This document shows, one piece after another, positions 23,489 to 32,642 of a stretch of DNA of 46,130 nt. Every line of letters begins with the position of its first letter. Positions within the stretch are counted from its first letter, which is position 1. Both the position numbers and the translations under genes were made by a program. The DNA lies in the IMG/VR virus record IMGVR_UViG_3300033144_004391, positions 1 through 46,130 of that record; one strand, written 5' to 3'. Under the pieces are notes generated by a model, which saw only the letters and a list, made by a program, of their open reading frames with translations, was not told the origin of the DNA and ran no database searches. The stretch comes from a virus.

Positions 23489-25783
23489 TTAATGTATACA
23501 ATCCCAGGTTCTACCCGACTGACATGTAGCCGTTAAGGGGACCAGAAGCTCTGCGGCACTACAAAAAGACCCCTCCACCATATCCTTAATTTCCCTGTCA
23601 AGACAAGTCGGGCCTGCCATAATTATCTCGTCATGAATTTGAAGAAGGAATTTAACTCTTTTCCATTGTTTCCTGGTTGCTACACCGCCAAATTCAACCT
23701 TATTAGAACGTCTACGCATTATCCCCCTCATAGCAATCTTCATAATATCTTGAGAAGATCCTGAAACAGCAAACTGAATAGACTGTGTGACAGCTTTGAA
23801 GTCATTAAACTTATACTCTTTATGAAGACGCCTTCGCCTTCCTGTAATCGTTGTAGTTACGAAATTATTTCTTGGTAACCTAACAGCATGTTTTTCATGA
23901 AATTCTTTAATACCATAATAAGATCGAAACCATTTATAAGACAGCTTTTGAGCATAAACTTTGCGGGGAACGCCTCGACTATCATAAAGACCAGCATTTG
24001 AGCAAAACGTGTATGCACCCATTCGATAAAGAAGACCAAAATTAAGCGTCTTAGCTAACTGGCGGGGAACTCCAACGTCCTCGGCGGTCCTTTGGTGAAT
24101 ATCGCAGTGACGGCACCGACCGCTATCCTTATATAAATCGCAACCACCTATTCCTTCACGACAAACATTTCCAGCACGGTATACCTCAAGCATACTTTTA
24201 TCTTTAGATAAATGAGCCGCAACCTTTAACTCAATCTGATCATAGTCGCAACCGAATAGGCGCATGTCACACTCACCCGATAAGACCGATTCTTCTAAAC
24301 CTGAACAGAATGCCTTACGGATCAATCCTTTCTCTCTTGGTTGATTCATAAGATTTACAGGGTTTGAACTGCTGAGACGACCAATAACGGTGCCAGTCTG
24401 ATTAAAATGAGCGTAGAGCCTACCGTCCGGTTCTTGTTCGACCACCTTGATGATCTTTTTAGCAAATGTAGCGTCAATGGTATCGCGGCTTCTCCAATCT
24501 AAGATGCCTTTAACAATGATAGGCTCGGCAACTTTGAACCGTTGTAAGACTTTATTACTCGTCGGCAACTTTCCACCTGGAGTCCTTTGTAGATCGTCAC
24601 CTTCTAATTCAAGCCCACCAAGCTCAGGAGTGGAATACAAGAGATGAGCTACATCTTGAGGCGAATTGAAGTTAGGCGGCTTTGCCGACCAATCTCTTCT
24701 CGCTTCCCCTTTTTTTACACTCGAAGCACCTTCTTTTGAACCATCCCCCCAACCAAATAAAACCTGTCCATCCAAAGCAAGCTCGCTATCTTTTGGGTCA
24801 GGCAGTCGTCTCAAAAGCTCTTTAGTGACGCTCTTATAAATCTCGATCTTCTCTTCCCCTAGACGCTTACTGACACAATCTAAATGCTCCCAATCTATGA
24901 AGACGCCTTCACCCTCCATCTCAGTAATAATCTTAGTGATGGGCATCTCAATATTCCAAAACACCTTTTCAAGTCTACCGCTTGGATCTTGACGACGAAT
25001 TGATTTCATTGACCAATCAAACAGCTTCCAGGTCCATTCGACATCGTCCATTGCATACGCGCCAAGGGGCATACATGACCAATCGTCGGAAAAGTATTCG
25101 TCATTGTCTACCTTCCGTCGTCTTCGGGCGCTAACGGCGCTTCTGGTCCCGTCACCCCAGCCAAAACCAAGGCGATCCGTGTAATTCACCATAGCCTCTT
25201 TATACGACGTCATCTTATACTTAAAAACCCGCTCGACGCTTTGCTTCAAACCATACCGGCGCAAGGTTTCGTTATGAATATAGTGAGCGACCATTGAGTC
25301 GGCCCACTTACACAAGATGGGTATACCTTCTTCAAGACCACTTGCTTGTCGAATAAAGCTGGCGTCAAATTTAATATGATGCGCCAAGCAGGTTATGGAA
25401 GGTATCGAGAATAACTCTCTGAGACCCTCCATTATTTCCTCTTGATCGAGTGGTTCCCTTAGTGACTCCCATTCCTGTTGCACTTTTGAATTGCAAACAG
25501 GGCATTTATTAGTGGCCTTGATTCTAAGAGCTTCCCAATCGCAATGAGTGCAGGAAGCACGAACGACCACCATGGTATCCTTTACGAATGGATACCAAAC
25601 CCTTTCTGCTGGCAGGTCTTTTACGGGGGGAAGATAAAAGGAGATACCGTCAATACGGTCGCGACGGGGGTTTAGACCTGTTGTCTCAAGGTCGAACGTA
25701 AATATTTCGCGCTTCTCAGCGCCTTTGATCAAATCCGAGATTTTCATAATCCCTAGATCAGAAAACTCCTCGATGGATACCAT
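23489..25783 (-). CDS. Family A DNA polymerase with 3'-5' exonuclease and two Cys-rich inserts
   Basis: The product has 764 residues. GGAGG lies six bases before the ATG. Exonuclease motifs: D31-L-E33 (ExoI), HHIKFD140 (ExoII), Y243 and D247 (ExoIII). Polymerase motifs: A at D513-Y-D-Q-I-E518, B at R574-x3-K578 through F582 and Y586, C at H717-D718-E719. F582 at the Phe/Tyr position predicts strong discrimination against dideoxynucleotides. Two inserts are unusual: C78-x2-C81/C94-x2-C97 in the exonuclease domain, and C541/C548/C557/C560 between motifs A and B; both look like zinc sites. No 5'-nuclease domain is present. This is the replicative polymerase of the module. Confidence 0.95.
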   Translation of the reverse strand: MVSIEEFSDLGIMKISDLIKGAEKREIFTFDLETTGLNPRRDRIDGISFYLPPVKDLPAERVWYPFVKDTMVVVRASCTHCDWEALRIKATNKCPVCNSKVQQEWESLREPLDQEEIMEGLRELFSIPSITCLAHHIKFDASFIRQASGLEEGIPILCKWADSMVAHYIHNETLRRYGLKQSVERVFKYKMTSYKEAMVNYTDRLGFGWGDGTRSAVSARRRRKVDNDEYFSDDWSCMPLGAYAMDDVEWTWKLFDWSMKSIRRQDPSGRLEKVFWNIEMPITKIITEMEGEGVFIDWEHLDCVSKRLGEEKIEIYKSVTKELLRRLPDPKDSELALDGQVLFGWGDGSKEGASSVKKGEARRDWSAKPPNFNSPQDVAHLLYSTPELGGLELEGDDLQRTPGGKLPTSNKVLQRFKVAEPIIVKGILDWRSRDTIDATFAKKIIKVVEQEPDGRLYAHFNQTGTVIGRLSSSNPVNLMNQPREKGLIRKAFCSGLEESVLSGECDMRLFGCDYDQIELKVAAHLSKDKSMLEVYRAGNVCREGIGGCDLYKDSGRCRHCDIHQRTAEDVGVPRQLAKTLNFGLLYRMGAYTFCSNAGLYDSRGVPRKVYAQKLSYKWFRSYYGIKEFHEKHAVRLPRNNFVTTTITGRRRRLHKEYKFNDFKAVTQSIQFAVSGSSQDIMKIAMRGIMRRRSNKVEFGGVATRKQWKRVKFLLQIHDEIIMAGPTCLDREIKDMVEGSFCSAAELLVPLTATCQSGRTWDCIH

Positions 25784-25817
25784 CGCAAGCCTCCGTTTTC
25801 ATTGTTTGTGTAAGGAT

Positions 25818-26108
25818 TTATCGCCGCTTTTTATCAACGAATGTTTTAAGAGCGGAACCGCACTTAAAGCTAACCGTCTTTGAAGCTTTGATCATAATTG
25901 ATTCCCCTGTTTTCGGGTTTCTCCCTTTACGTTTTTTACGTTTCTTGACATTGAAAGAACCAAATCCAATAAGCTGGACCTGACCGTCTTCTTTAAGACC
26001 ATTGGTGATAGACTCTAAAACTGTTTCTAAAACCCGACCCGCTGCCGCTTTAGATGGAATTTCACTGCTATTTTCCATAATAGCAGTTACAAGCTCTTGC
26101 TTATTCAT
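25818..26108 (-). CDS. HU-family DNA-binding protein
   Basis: The product has 96 residues from the ATG at 26108 (AAAGGA upstream). The full HU/IHF pattern is visible: MNKQELVTAIMENS, SKAAAGRVLETVLESITNGLKEDGQVQLIGFGSFNVKKR, then the arm GRNPKTGESIMIKASKTVSFKCG with the conserved R-N-P-x-T-G-E. It would bend or coat phage DNA in replication or packaging. A degenerate CGGTA motif lies upstream at 26157-26171. Confidence 0.95.
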   Translation of the reverse strand: MNKQELVTAIMENSSEIPSKAAAGRVLETVLESITNGLKEDGQVQLIGFGSFNVKKRKKRKGRNPKTGESIMIKASKTVSFKCGSALKTFVDKKRR

Positions 26109-26156
26109 TTTTGGTTCCTTTCGATGAACCTGAAAAGATTGTTTTAATTGACCCAA

Positions 26157-26171
26157 CCCATTTCGATACCG
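26157..26171 (-). promoter_or_regulatory. Promoter-like motif, CGGTA family (degenerate)
   Basis: The minus strand reads CGGTATCGAAATGGG upstream of the HU gene. The CGGTAT core is kept; the TAG end is not. Confidence 0.35.
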
Positions 26172-26202
26172 TCAGGCCAACTAAAACGAGTTTAACAATT
26201 TA

Positions 26203-27024
26203 TCAGAACGGTACTTCTTCTTCCGGTGCTGATCGTCTGCTTTTCTTTTTAGGCTCAGGCTTATCCCACTTGTTTGGTGGGGCTACATGACCTTCAAGAT
26301 CACGAGCTAACTCTTCCATCGCCTCATACGAATAGGGAGCAAACAGTTGATCGTAAGAGACGGGCTGAATGTACTCTTCAGGGGAAATCCCCTTACGGGC
26401 AGCGGTCTCCTCAAATTCCTTTAGCATCTCTTCTTCAGTCAAGCGTTTCGTAGGTGTGTGGGCGCTACCAATACGAGGTGACTTTTGCTCTTTGTTGCGC
26501 CTAACACGAATCTGATATCCTCGGAAGTCGGCACCTACACCGCCATCCTCCTCGTCATCGTCCATCATTTGCTCAAAATCTGGAACTTTTCCCTTATGAA
26601 TCAACAATACGCGCCGATTATCCTTATAAACGGTACCGGCGTTACGTCCTTCATCGGGAATGAATTCTGTACGATCAATACAGGAGCCAACAAGATACCA
26701 AGTAGGGTCGCCTACTTGGTCACACAAAGGGCATCCTTTGCTATCTACATGCGCTCTACAAACAGCGTAGTTATCCCTGGACTTCTCAAAATAGAACCGT
26801 GGATGCAATAATAGGTTGTAACCCAAACAACCCTTGTCTAACATCACGATGTTAGTCTTCCGGTCATTAAAGATGTAGAAAGGTTTGATTCTTTTACGAC
26901 CTGAATCAAATACCTCATACATATGAAATGGATGTTCCTCGAATTTATCCGAGTCCACTTTTCGTCTCGTTGGAGGGGGACCACCACCTGGACCCCAGTA
27001 CTCTCTTTTTGTTGACTTGCTCAT
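26203..27024 (-). CDS. Candidate single-stranded DNA-binding protein
   Basis: The product has 273 residues from the ATG at 27024, with AAGGAG seven bases upstream (an in-frame ATG at 27051 has none). The end, KKKSRRSAPEEEVPF, matches the acidic C-terminal tip of SSB proteins (D/E-rich then I/V-P-F) that docks partner proteins. The middle holds C-R-A-H, then C-P-L-C, a possible zinc site (AVCRAHVDSKGCPLCD) near NLLLHPRFYFEKSRDNYAV, which recalls the gp32-type zinc-containing core. A start rich in Gly and Pro precedes it. It lies between the VWA gene and HU/polymerase, where SSB is otherwise missing. Confidence 0.68.
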   Translation of the reverse strand: MSKSTKREYWGPGGGPPPTRRKVDSDKFEEHPFHMYEVFDSGRKRIKPFYIFNDRKTNIVMLDKGCLGYNLLLHPRFYFEKSRDNYAVCRAHVDSKGCPLCDQVGDPTWYLVGSCIDRTEFIPDEGRNAGTVYKDNRRVLLIHKGKVPDFEQMMDDDEEDGGVGADFRGYQIRVRRNKEQKSPRIGSAHTPTKRLTEEEMLKEFEETAARKGISPEEYIQPVSYDQLFAPYSYEAMEELARDLEGHVAPPNKWDKPEPKKKSRRSAPEEEVPF

Positions 27025-27060
27025 TGAGCTTCTCCTTGAATCCTGCACCATTGCTAGATC

Positions 27061-27076
27061 CTATAATGTTATACCG
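27061..27076 (-). promoter_or_regulatory. Promoter-like motif, CGGTA family
   Basis: The minus strand reads CGGTATAACATTATAG, identical to 18788-18803, upstream of the candidate SSB gene. Confidence 0.55.
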
Positions 27077-27090
27077 CTAACAAAAGTAAT

Positions 27091-28959
27091 CTAGCGATAA
27101 AAAATAGATGTTTCTCGTAAAACTTTTCGTAGTAGTACAAAAAACTGTTCGGCCATATCTTCGATTTTCGATACGACAACATAATTCGCAAAATAATTCT
27201 TGACGTGATCTGTACCCATGCCGACGCCTATTACTGACACACCCGCTTTCTCTACCCTCTCTACTGATCTTTTAAGATGCGAGTCCAATACAGAGCAGGT
27301 CTCTGGAGTTGAAGCCGGTACGCCGTCGCTGAACATAATAATAATAGGCTTCGCCCCTACAGCAGCTTGAGACAACACCCTATGAGCCGCCCATAACAAA
27401 CCTTCACCATCCACATTTTGATCCGCATAATTCATCTTACCCAACGCAACAAAGCGGTCTCTCGATTGGTTATACCCTTCTCTAACCTGCTTAACTACTA
27501 GATGTAGAAGAGGTCGAACACGATCATAGGCACCACCCATAGATTTATGCTTAGAGTAAATATCCCCGCTAAAATAATCCCGTGTCGTAAAACCCAAGCA
27601 TTCATGATCAACATTAATCAAGTCAAGTGTCTGAGACATCGCCGCTGCACATTGAGCGGCCAGATAAATGTTCTTGTAAGCGCCGGTACGAACATACATC
27701 GATGAAGAACAATCAACGAGTAGGCTAACAAAGGCATTAACAACAATCGCAGGGGTACGATTCTTAAAAACCCTATTCGACCCAAACGCAACCTTAAATA
27801 ATGATCGTCCGTCGATCTTACCCTTCTTTTTATGTCTCACAACCTTCCGACCTACCCCTTGGAATTCCATAAGAGTCTTCCGGCGCAAAACAGGCACTGT
27901 TGCCTTAACCGAATGCAGAAACTCTTCCCTGTCTCTCCAACGAACCGAGTTAGAGTCTATGACCCTGACTACGTCTTGATCCGTATCTGCGAGATAAAAG
28001 TCACGCGAAGTAAACTTTTTATCACTAACAATACTCTTGCGAACATCCGCGATAGCAGAATCCTTAAGCAATTTAGCTAACTTACGAAACTCTTTTTTTG
28101 TCGGGTCTGATTCGCTTTCAGAGGGAGCTTTATCCTCCGATGTTGACGACAAGTCTTTATCCTCACTAATTTCGCTTTCATCCGGCTTGCCAGCATCTCC
28201 TTCTGAAGAAGATTTGTCCTTCTCACCTTCAGGCTTTTCGGGGCTTGCAGACGGTTTTTTTCCTTTTTTGCCCTTCTTGGGGGTGTCCTTCTCGCTATTA
28301 GTTCGCACCTTTTTGCAATCTGCGCTTTTCTTTTTGGGCGACTTTGTATCCGACTTAGCCCAATGCGACCAACGTTCTTTTAACTCTTTAGACTTTGTCA
28401 CAACCTCATAAGTCGTGGGCAATCCTTTAAGAGTAGGAATGATGTCATCAATCTCATCGAACAATTCATCAACGTCTTCGCCAACCATACGAAGCACTTT
28501 TGACCGCTCGTGACCGAAGGTAAGAAGGGTTACACCAGCGAGGGCGCGACTTCTCTTCGATTCTTCTGAGCTATCCCTGCTCTCCCTGATGCGATCAATA
28601 GCTCGTCCTCCACTATTAGCTAGATTCTCACCGCAACCGTAGTATTCGTCAGTTATGAGTTTTTCTATCCTGCCATCCTCGACAACATTAATCAAAAGCT
28701 TAAGAAACGGACATTTAATATCTTCAAGAGCTGTAATATCTGTATGCTTAAAGTGTCCTGACTCATGATCACAGTCACCACGAAGATCCTCTAAATCTAT
28801 GGAGCTTAATTCGTCGGGTGTAGGACGAAGATGCATAACCCTGTTTTTTAAGTCAGCATAAGGCGCGTCCTTAGCGTCATAAACAACATGAACGTCCATC
28901 CCAGCCAAACTAGAAGCAGTAACTCCTTGAGCCGACTCAATATACTGTTTAGGTCTCAC
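27091..28959 (-). CDS. VWA-domain protein (CobT/NorD-like), partner of the MoxR-type ATPase
   Basis: The product has 622 residues and starts at GTG 28959, overlapping the ATPase stop (GTGA). The N-terminal part has H65-E-S-G-H69 followed by KHTD and then NVVEDGRIE (E94): an HExxH-plus-Glu arrangement seen in VWA proteins of the CobT type. The middle (about residues 205-290) is low-complexity and highly charged (KKGKKGKKPSASPEKPEGEKD). The C-terminal VWA domain has the metal-binding D-x-S-x-S in LLVDCSSSMY, and IIIMFSDGVPAS. MoxR/VWA pairs act as metal-insertion or protein-remodelling machines; in cobalamin synthesis CobS/CobT load cobalt with CobN. No CobN is seen here, so the target is unknown. 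Confidence 0.85.
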   Translation of the reverse strand: MRPKQYIESAQGVTASSLAGMDVHVVYDAKDAPYADLKNRVMHLRPTPDELSSIDLEDLRGDCDHESGHFKHTDITALEDIKCPFLKLLINVVEDGRIEKLITDEYYGCGENLANSGGRAIDRIRESRDSSEESKRSRALAGVTLLTFGHERSKVLRMVGEDVDELFDEIDDIIPTLKGLPTTYEVVTKSKELKERWSHWAKSDTKSPKKKSADCKKVRTNSEKDTPKKGKKGKKPSASPEKPEGEKDKSSSEGDAGKPDESEISEDKDLSSTSEDKAPSESESDPTKKEFRKLAKLLKDSAIADVRKSIVSDKKFTSRDFYLADTDQDVVRVIDSNSVRWRDREEFLHSVKATVPVLRRKTLMEFQGVGRKVVRHKKKGKIDGRSLFKVAFGSNRVFKNRTPAIVVNAFVSLLVDCSSSMYVRTGAYKNIYLAAQCAAAMSQTLDLINVDHECLGFTTRDYFSGDIYSKHKSMGGAYDRVRPLLHLVVKQVREGYNQSRDRFVALGKMNYADQNVDGEGLLWAAHRVLSQAAVGAKPIIIMFSDGVPASTPETCSVLDSHLKRSVERVEKAGVSVIGVGMGTDHVKNYFANYVVVSKIEDMAEQFFVLLRKVLRETSIFYR

Positions 28960-30236
28960 AATGCCCCCAGTGGGGTTTCGTATTTCCCGCCATATACTCT
29001 TTTAAGTATTTCCTCAAAAGAGCAACGATCCTCCATAGTAGCTCGATTTAACACGGAAAATGTCCATGCGTCTTCCGGTGACATCCCAGCAACTAGGTTT
29101 CTACTTACAGCTAAAGTACGGCGTAAAGAAACAGACATCATGACTTTTTCGCTATCAAGAGCTTTACGCATTAAATCCGCAGTCTTAACAACGTTCTCGG
29201 CATATTTCATGGGCAAGCCAATACGCTTATTAATAATGAGTGACTCCTGGTCTTTGGTGGGGTAACTAACCCGAATAAAACAATTCCATCGATCAAGGAA
29301 AGCTTCATCCTGCAAGGCTCGACCATGGTAAAGACCCATAGAATCACCTCGTCCTTCGGTGTTTTGGGTGCCTGTTACTCGAAAATTGTCGTGGCGATCA
29401 ATAGACCCATCGTACCCTTTTCTAAGGATCTCCATAGAACGACCATCAATGATCCTATAAAGCGCATAACAAGCCTCTGGAGGCACTGCGTCTGCCTCAT
29501 CCAGAAGCAAGCCATAACCTTTCTCAAGGGCAATTGCAGGAGCAGCAGGATTAAATACGGTCTTCATCCCGCCCGACTCAGTATCAACTAGATCTGTCAC
29601 ACCCTCTAGGTCATCCGCTGTTTGAGACGGGTTACAAGAAACTATAAGCAATCTTTGATTTAACTCTTTGAAGAGTTGTTCGACTGCTTCAGATTTGCCC
29701 GCGCCAGCAGGACCGATAAGAAGAACAGACAACCCCGCTTTTACGAACTTTCTAAAGTTATTGAACCAATCAGGATAGAGGAAAAAGTTATCGTCTATCC
29801 CTTCTTTCTCTATCACCATCGAGTCAATCTTGGGTGCGGCACCTTTGATTGTCTGTTTACGTATCTTTCCCATTGAGTCCATATAAAAAACGGACCCTTT
29901 TCGAGCCGAAGCTCTAATAAAAGACGGGTGACAAATAAGAGATTCAGCAGAAAGACCGTCTGCTTGCTCTGTTATATCATCGACGCTAAATACTTCCTCT
30001 TCTCCTTTTAACATCCAATCAACAACGTCATCACACAAGTATTTCTCCACTGTCCTTTTGGAGTTTATCTTTAACGAAGACCCGAAAGAATCACCCATAG
30101 ATGTTGATACTTCATTACTACCAACAAACCTAGATCGAAAAGCATCGACAGCCCCTGAAGCTGACCCTTTCAATTTCTTCTTTGTCACCGCTGGTTTTTT
30201 ATCCCAAGGTTTCTTAGGAATAATTGGTTTCTTCAT
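28956..30236 (-). CDS. MoxR/CobS-type AAA+ ATPase
   Basis: The product has 426 residues. GGGGG lies just before the ATG at 30236. Residues 1-150 are a basic and variable lead; the AAA+ core starts at FFLYPDWFNNFRKFVKAGLSVLLIGPAGAGKS (Walker A), with GYGLLLDEADAVPPEACYALYRIID (Walker B and pore-side helix), RVTGTQN (sensor 1) and a later DRWNCFIRVSYP arginine-finger region. This is the MoxR family, with NTEGRGDSMG after sensor 1. It partners the VWA protein encoded directly downstream with overlap. It has its own CGGTA motif at 30266-30281. Confidence 0.88.
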   Translation of the reverse strand: MKKPIIPKKPWDKKPAVTKKKLKGSASGAVDAFRSRFVGSNEVSTSMGDSFGSSLKINSKRTVEKYLCDDVVDWMLKGEEEVFSVDDITEQADGLSAESLICHPSFIRASARKGSVFYMDSMGKIRKQTIKGAAPKIDSMVIEKEGIDDNFFLYPDWFNNFRKFVKAGLSVLLIGPAGAGKSEAVEQLFKELNQRLLIVSCNPSQTADDLEGVTDLVDTESGGMKTVFNPAAPAIALEKGYGLLLDEADAVPPEACYALYRIIDGRSMEILRKGYDGSIDRHDNFRVTGTQNTEGRGDSMGLYHGRALQDEAFLDRWNCFIRVSYPTKDQESLIINKRIGLPMKYAENVVKTADLMRKALDSEKVMMSVSLRRTLAVSRNLVAGMSPEDAWTFSVLNRATMEDRCSFEEILKRVYGGKYETPLGAL

Positions 30237-30265
30237 TAATAACCCCCAAATTAAATAACTTATTT

Positions 30266-30281
30266 CTATCTTGTAATACCG
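30266..30281 (-). promoter_or_regulatory. Promoter-like motif, CGGTA family
   Basis: The minus strand reads CGGTATTACAAGATAG. It overlaps the last codons and stop of the primase gene and stands 30 bases before the AAA+ gene. Confidence 0.5.
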
Positions 30282-31318
30282 CCAAGAGGGGTGTTCCAGC
30301 GAACATTTCTAAGAATAATAGACGCCGATTTAATAAGATCCCTGATGGCTTCAATACTTAATGACCCTGGGTCTTCACCAATAGGAGTCTGAACAAGCCT
30401 CAAAGACAATGGTTTCAACGATTTGACAGCTTTACGTGCCATAATACGACCAGCAGCATCACCATCAGCAAATATATAAACTGTCGAAGGACAACTATTT
30501 TTTATAGTCACTACATGTTCTTTTGTTAAACCAGAACCCATACACGCGACTGCGCCGACGTCTCCTCCCATCGCCTGATGAACCATCAAAGCATCGCCTG
30601 GACCCTCGACCAGTATCACAGGCTTGCCCGTCTTAAGTAAATGCCCCCCAAACAAATACTTTGACTTATTAAGACCAGAGTAATTAAACCACTTCGGAGA
30701 CCTATCCCCTGTAATATCCCGACCAGTCATACCAATCAACTTACCGTCATGCCTACGACACGGGAAAACAAGCCTCTCCTTCCTCGGATCGAACCTCAGT
30801 CCCCAATATCTACAAGTATCCTCAGACAACCCCCTATCTATGGTGTATTTAGGCAAATCACTAACAAAGCCTAAGTCATCGAAGACACTCTCCTGTAGAA
30901 TATCCCGCTCATCAGGATCTCTTCTGTTATAAACTGCATTACATCGCTCAACACGTTTTTTCACTCGTAACCGGGCGCGGCCAGTTATTGTTGACCAATC
31001 TTGCTTTTCTTGCTTATTTAACCAACTAAGAAGTTTAACAAACTTATAGTCGGCCTTACGCATCGCTACAGCCTTTTCAATAAGCCTAAGTAACGAACCC
31101 TCAAACCCGCAAGAAATAGAATGACACTTGGCAACCGAAGGACCGGCTTCCTCGATTTTAATAGAACAAGAATTATTATCGTCGTAAGGGTTAGAATGTG
31201 TACTGATAGCTAAGGGGCATGACACTGAGATATGCGGTCCCCTAGACCCACCTATATAATCTCGTGTATATTCAAGACCTAATTCATTACATATTCTCAC
31301 AATCCCTGTAGAGTCCAT
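30266..31318 (-). CDS. DNA primase (zinc-binding plus TOPRIM)
   Basis: The product has 350 residues. The N-terminus carries a CHC2-like zinc-binding module: SCPLAISTHSN, NNSCSIKI and AKCHSISCGFEG. The TOPRIM domain has PVILVEGPGDALMVHQAMGGD with the catalytic Glu, GAVACMGSGLT, and VYIFADGDAAGRIMARKAV with D-x-D. The stretch RLVFPCRRHDGKLIGMTGRDI before it fits the DnaG catalytic core. It makes RNA primers for lagging strands with the helicase encoded just upstream. It is shorter than bacterial DnaG, as usual in phages. Confidence 0.92.
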   Translation of the reverse strand: MDSTGIVRICNELGLEYTRDYIGGSRGPHISVSCPLAISTHSNPYDDNNSCSIKIEEAGPSVAKCHSISCGFEGSLLRLIEKAVAMRKADYKFVKLLSWLNKQEKQDWSTITGRARLRVKKRVERCNAVYNRRDPDERDILQESVFDDLGFVSDLPKYTIDRGLSEDTCRYWGLRFDPRKERLVFPCRRHDGKLIGMTGRDITGDRSPKWFNYSGLNKSKYLFGGHLLKTGKPVILVEGPGDALMVHQAMGGDVGAVACMGSGLTKEHVVTIKNSCPSTVYIFADGDAAGRIMARKAVKSLKPLSLRLVQTPIGEDPGSLSIEAIRDLIKSASIILRNVRWNTPLGGITR

Positions 31319-31328
31319 CTAACTACCC

Positions 31329-32642
31329 TTAAACATCAATCTCTTCCCCGGTCCCTGATAATGATTCAACATCTTCAAAAGATTCAAGCTCGGAAAAGTC
31401 AGCATTAGCCATATTAAATTTGATTCTGAATCCAAAAGGTATCTTGAATTCATTAGCTTTCAGACAAATAATCGTCCTTAAGTCAGACGGCCCATCATCA
31501 TCAGCTCCCCCAAAAACACCAAGAACCACCGAAGACGTATCGAAAATAGCAGACGCATACTTTGCCGCCTCACGAGAAGACGACCTAGACGTTGACTTTG
31601 CTTCCTTCTTAAACTGACTGGTGATAATAACAGGCACATCGCAGCCGACAGCTACTTTACGGAGACCCTCAATAGCCTCCGTCACCCGCTCCCATCTTGC
31701 CTTCCGATGCTCATGGGAATTAAGCAAGTAAACTCCATCAATTACTACCAATCTTGGTTGCAGTTCCTTGCACCGCAACATGATATCCTTGACAGATCGA
31801 ACCTCGTCACCAAAGAAAATAATTTCAGGCCGCATAGAATCTCGGTCTGCATACTTTTCGCAGAATTCTTTTAACTTTTTTTCCTCAATTTCTGTCAGAT
31901 ATCCACTGGTCAACCGTTCGTAATCCAAACCCAATGAAATAGCGGCTATTCGATCAAGTAAAGTCTCGCGAACTGTTTCCAATGAGAAAAATAACACACA
32001 CTCACCCAAGCCCAAACTATTGTCCCAGGAATGAACAGCTTGAACCAATGACAAGTGAGTCTTTCCCACTCCCGTCTTAGCGAGTATCGTTGTAATTTGT
32101 CCTTTTTGGAATCCTTTACTACGCTTATCCCACGAAGGCCAAGGCGAAGACAAACCCACTATTTCACCGGATCTACGGCGATCTTTTACCAAGTCATAAC
32201 GACTTTTAATTAGAGCCATCGTATCAGGATTATTGGTGCGTACCTCCTCGGCACGTCTATCCCTAGCTGTATCCAAGAATAACTCCTGAAGAAGCTCACG
32301 ACTCTTATCAGGGTCTTTCTCGGCTTTAGACGCGATGCCCTCCAAGCCTGAATAAATACTTTCCCGAAGGTGCGTCTTACGTATCGACTCGGCGTATATC
32401 TCAGTGTCACACTCCAAATCCCAATCAGGAACCTCAACATCAATAGCAGTAATTATCTCGTGTCTGTTAGGCATACGGGATTTGCCCAAAAAGCCCATGA
32501 GATAGCTAAAAGTCTTATAGGTATCAGATCCATACTCACCAAGATACTTGGCTTCGATACCTGCGCGAGTAACCTTTGATAACTCGCAGGGACCGCCTTG
32601 CATCATTCCGTGAATAAGCATCCATTCAACTGAAAGACTCAT
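31329..32642 (-). CDS. Replicative DNA helicase (DnaB/SF4)
   Basis: The product has 437 residues. An N-terminal helical domain with little conservation is followed by a RecA-like core: FQKGQITTILAKTGVGKTHLSL (Walker A), ECVLFFSLETVRETLLDRIAA (H1a with catalytic Glu), RLVVIDGVYLL (Walker B), and VPVIITSQFKKEAK (H3, Q). It unwinds DNA at the fork as a hexamer. The ATG overlaps the loader stop by 4 bases, and primase follows 10 bases after its stop. Confidence 0.93.
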   Translation of the reverse strand: MSLSVEWMLIHGMMQGGPCELSKVTRAGIEAKYLGEYGSDTYKTFSYLMGFLGKSRMPNRHEIITAIDVEVPDWDLECDTEIYAESIRKTHLRESIYSGLEGIASKAEKDPDKSRELLQELFLDTARDRRAEEVRTNNPDTMALIKSRYDLVKDRRRSGEIVGLSSPWPSWDKRSKGFQKGQITTILAKTGVGKTHLSLVQAVHSWDNSLGLGECVLFFSLETVRETLLDRIAAISLGLDYERLTSGYLTEIEEKKLKEFCEKYADRDSMRPEIIFFGDEVRSVKDIMLRCKELQPRLVVIDGVYLLNSHEHRKARWERVTEAIEGLRKVAVGCDVPVIITSQFKKEAKSTSRSSSREAAKYASAIFDTSSVVLGVFGGADDDGPSDLRTIICLKANEFKIPFGFRIKFNMANADFSELESFEDVESLSGTGEEIDV

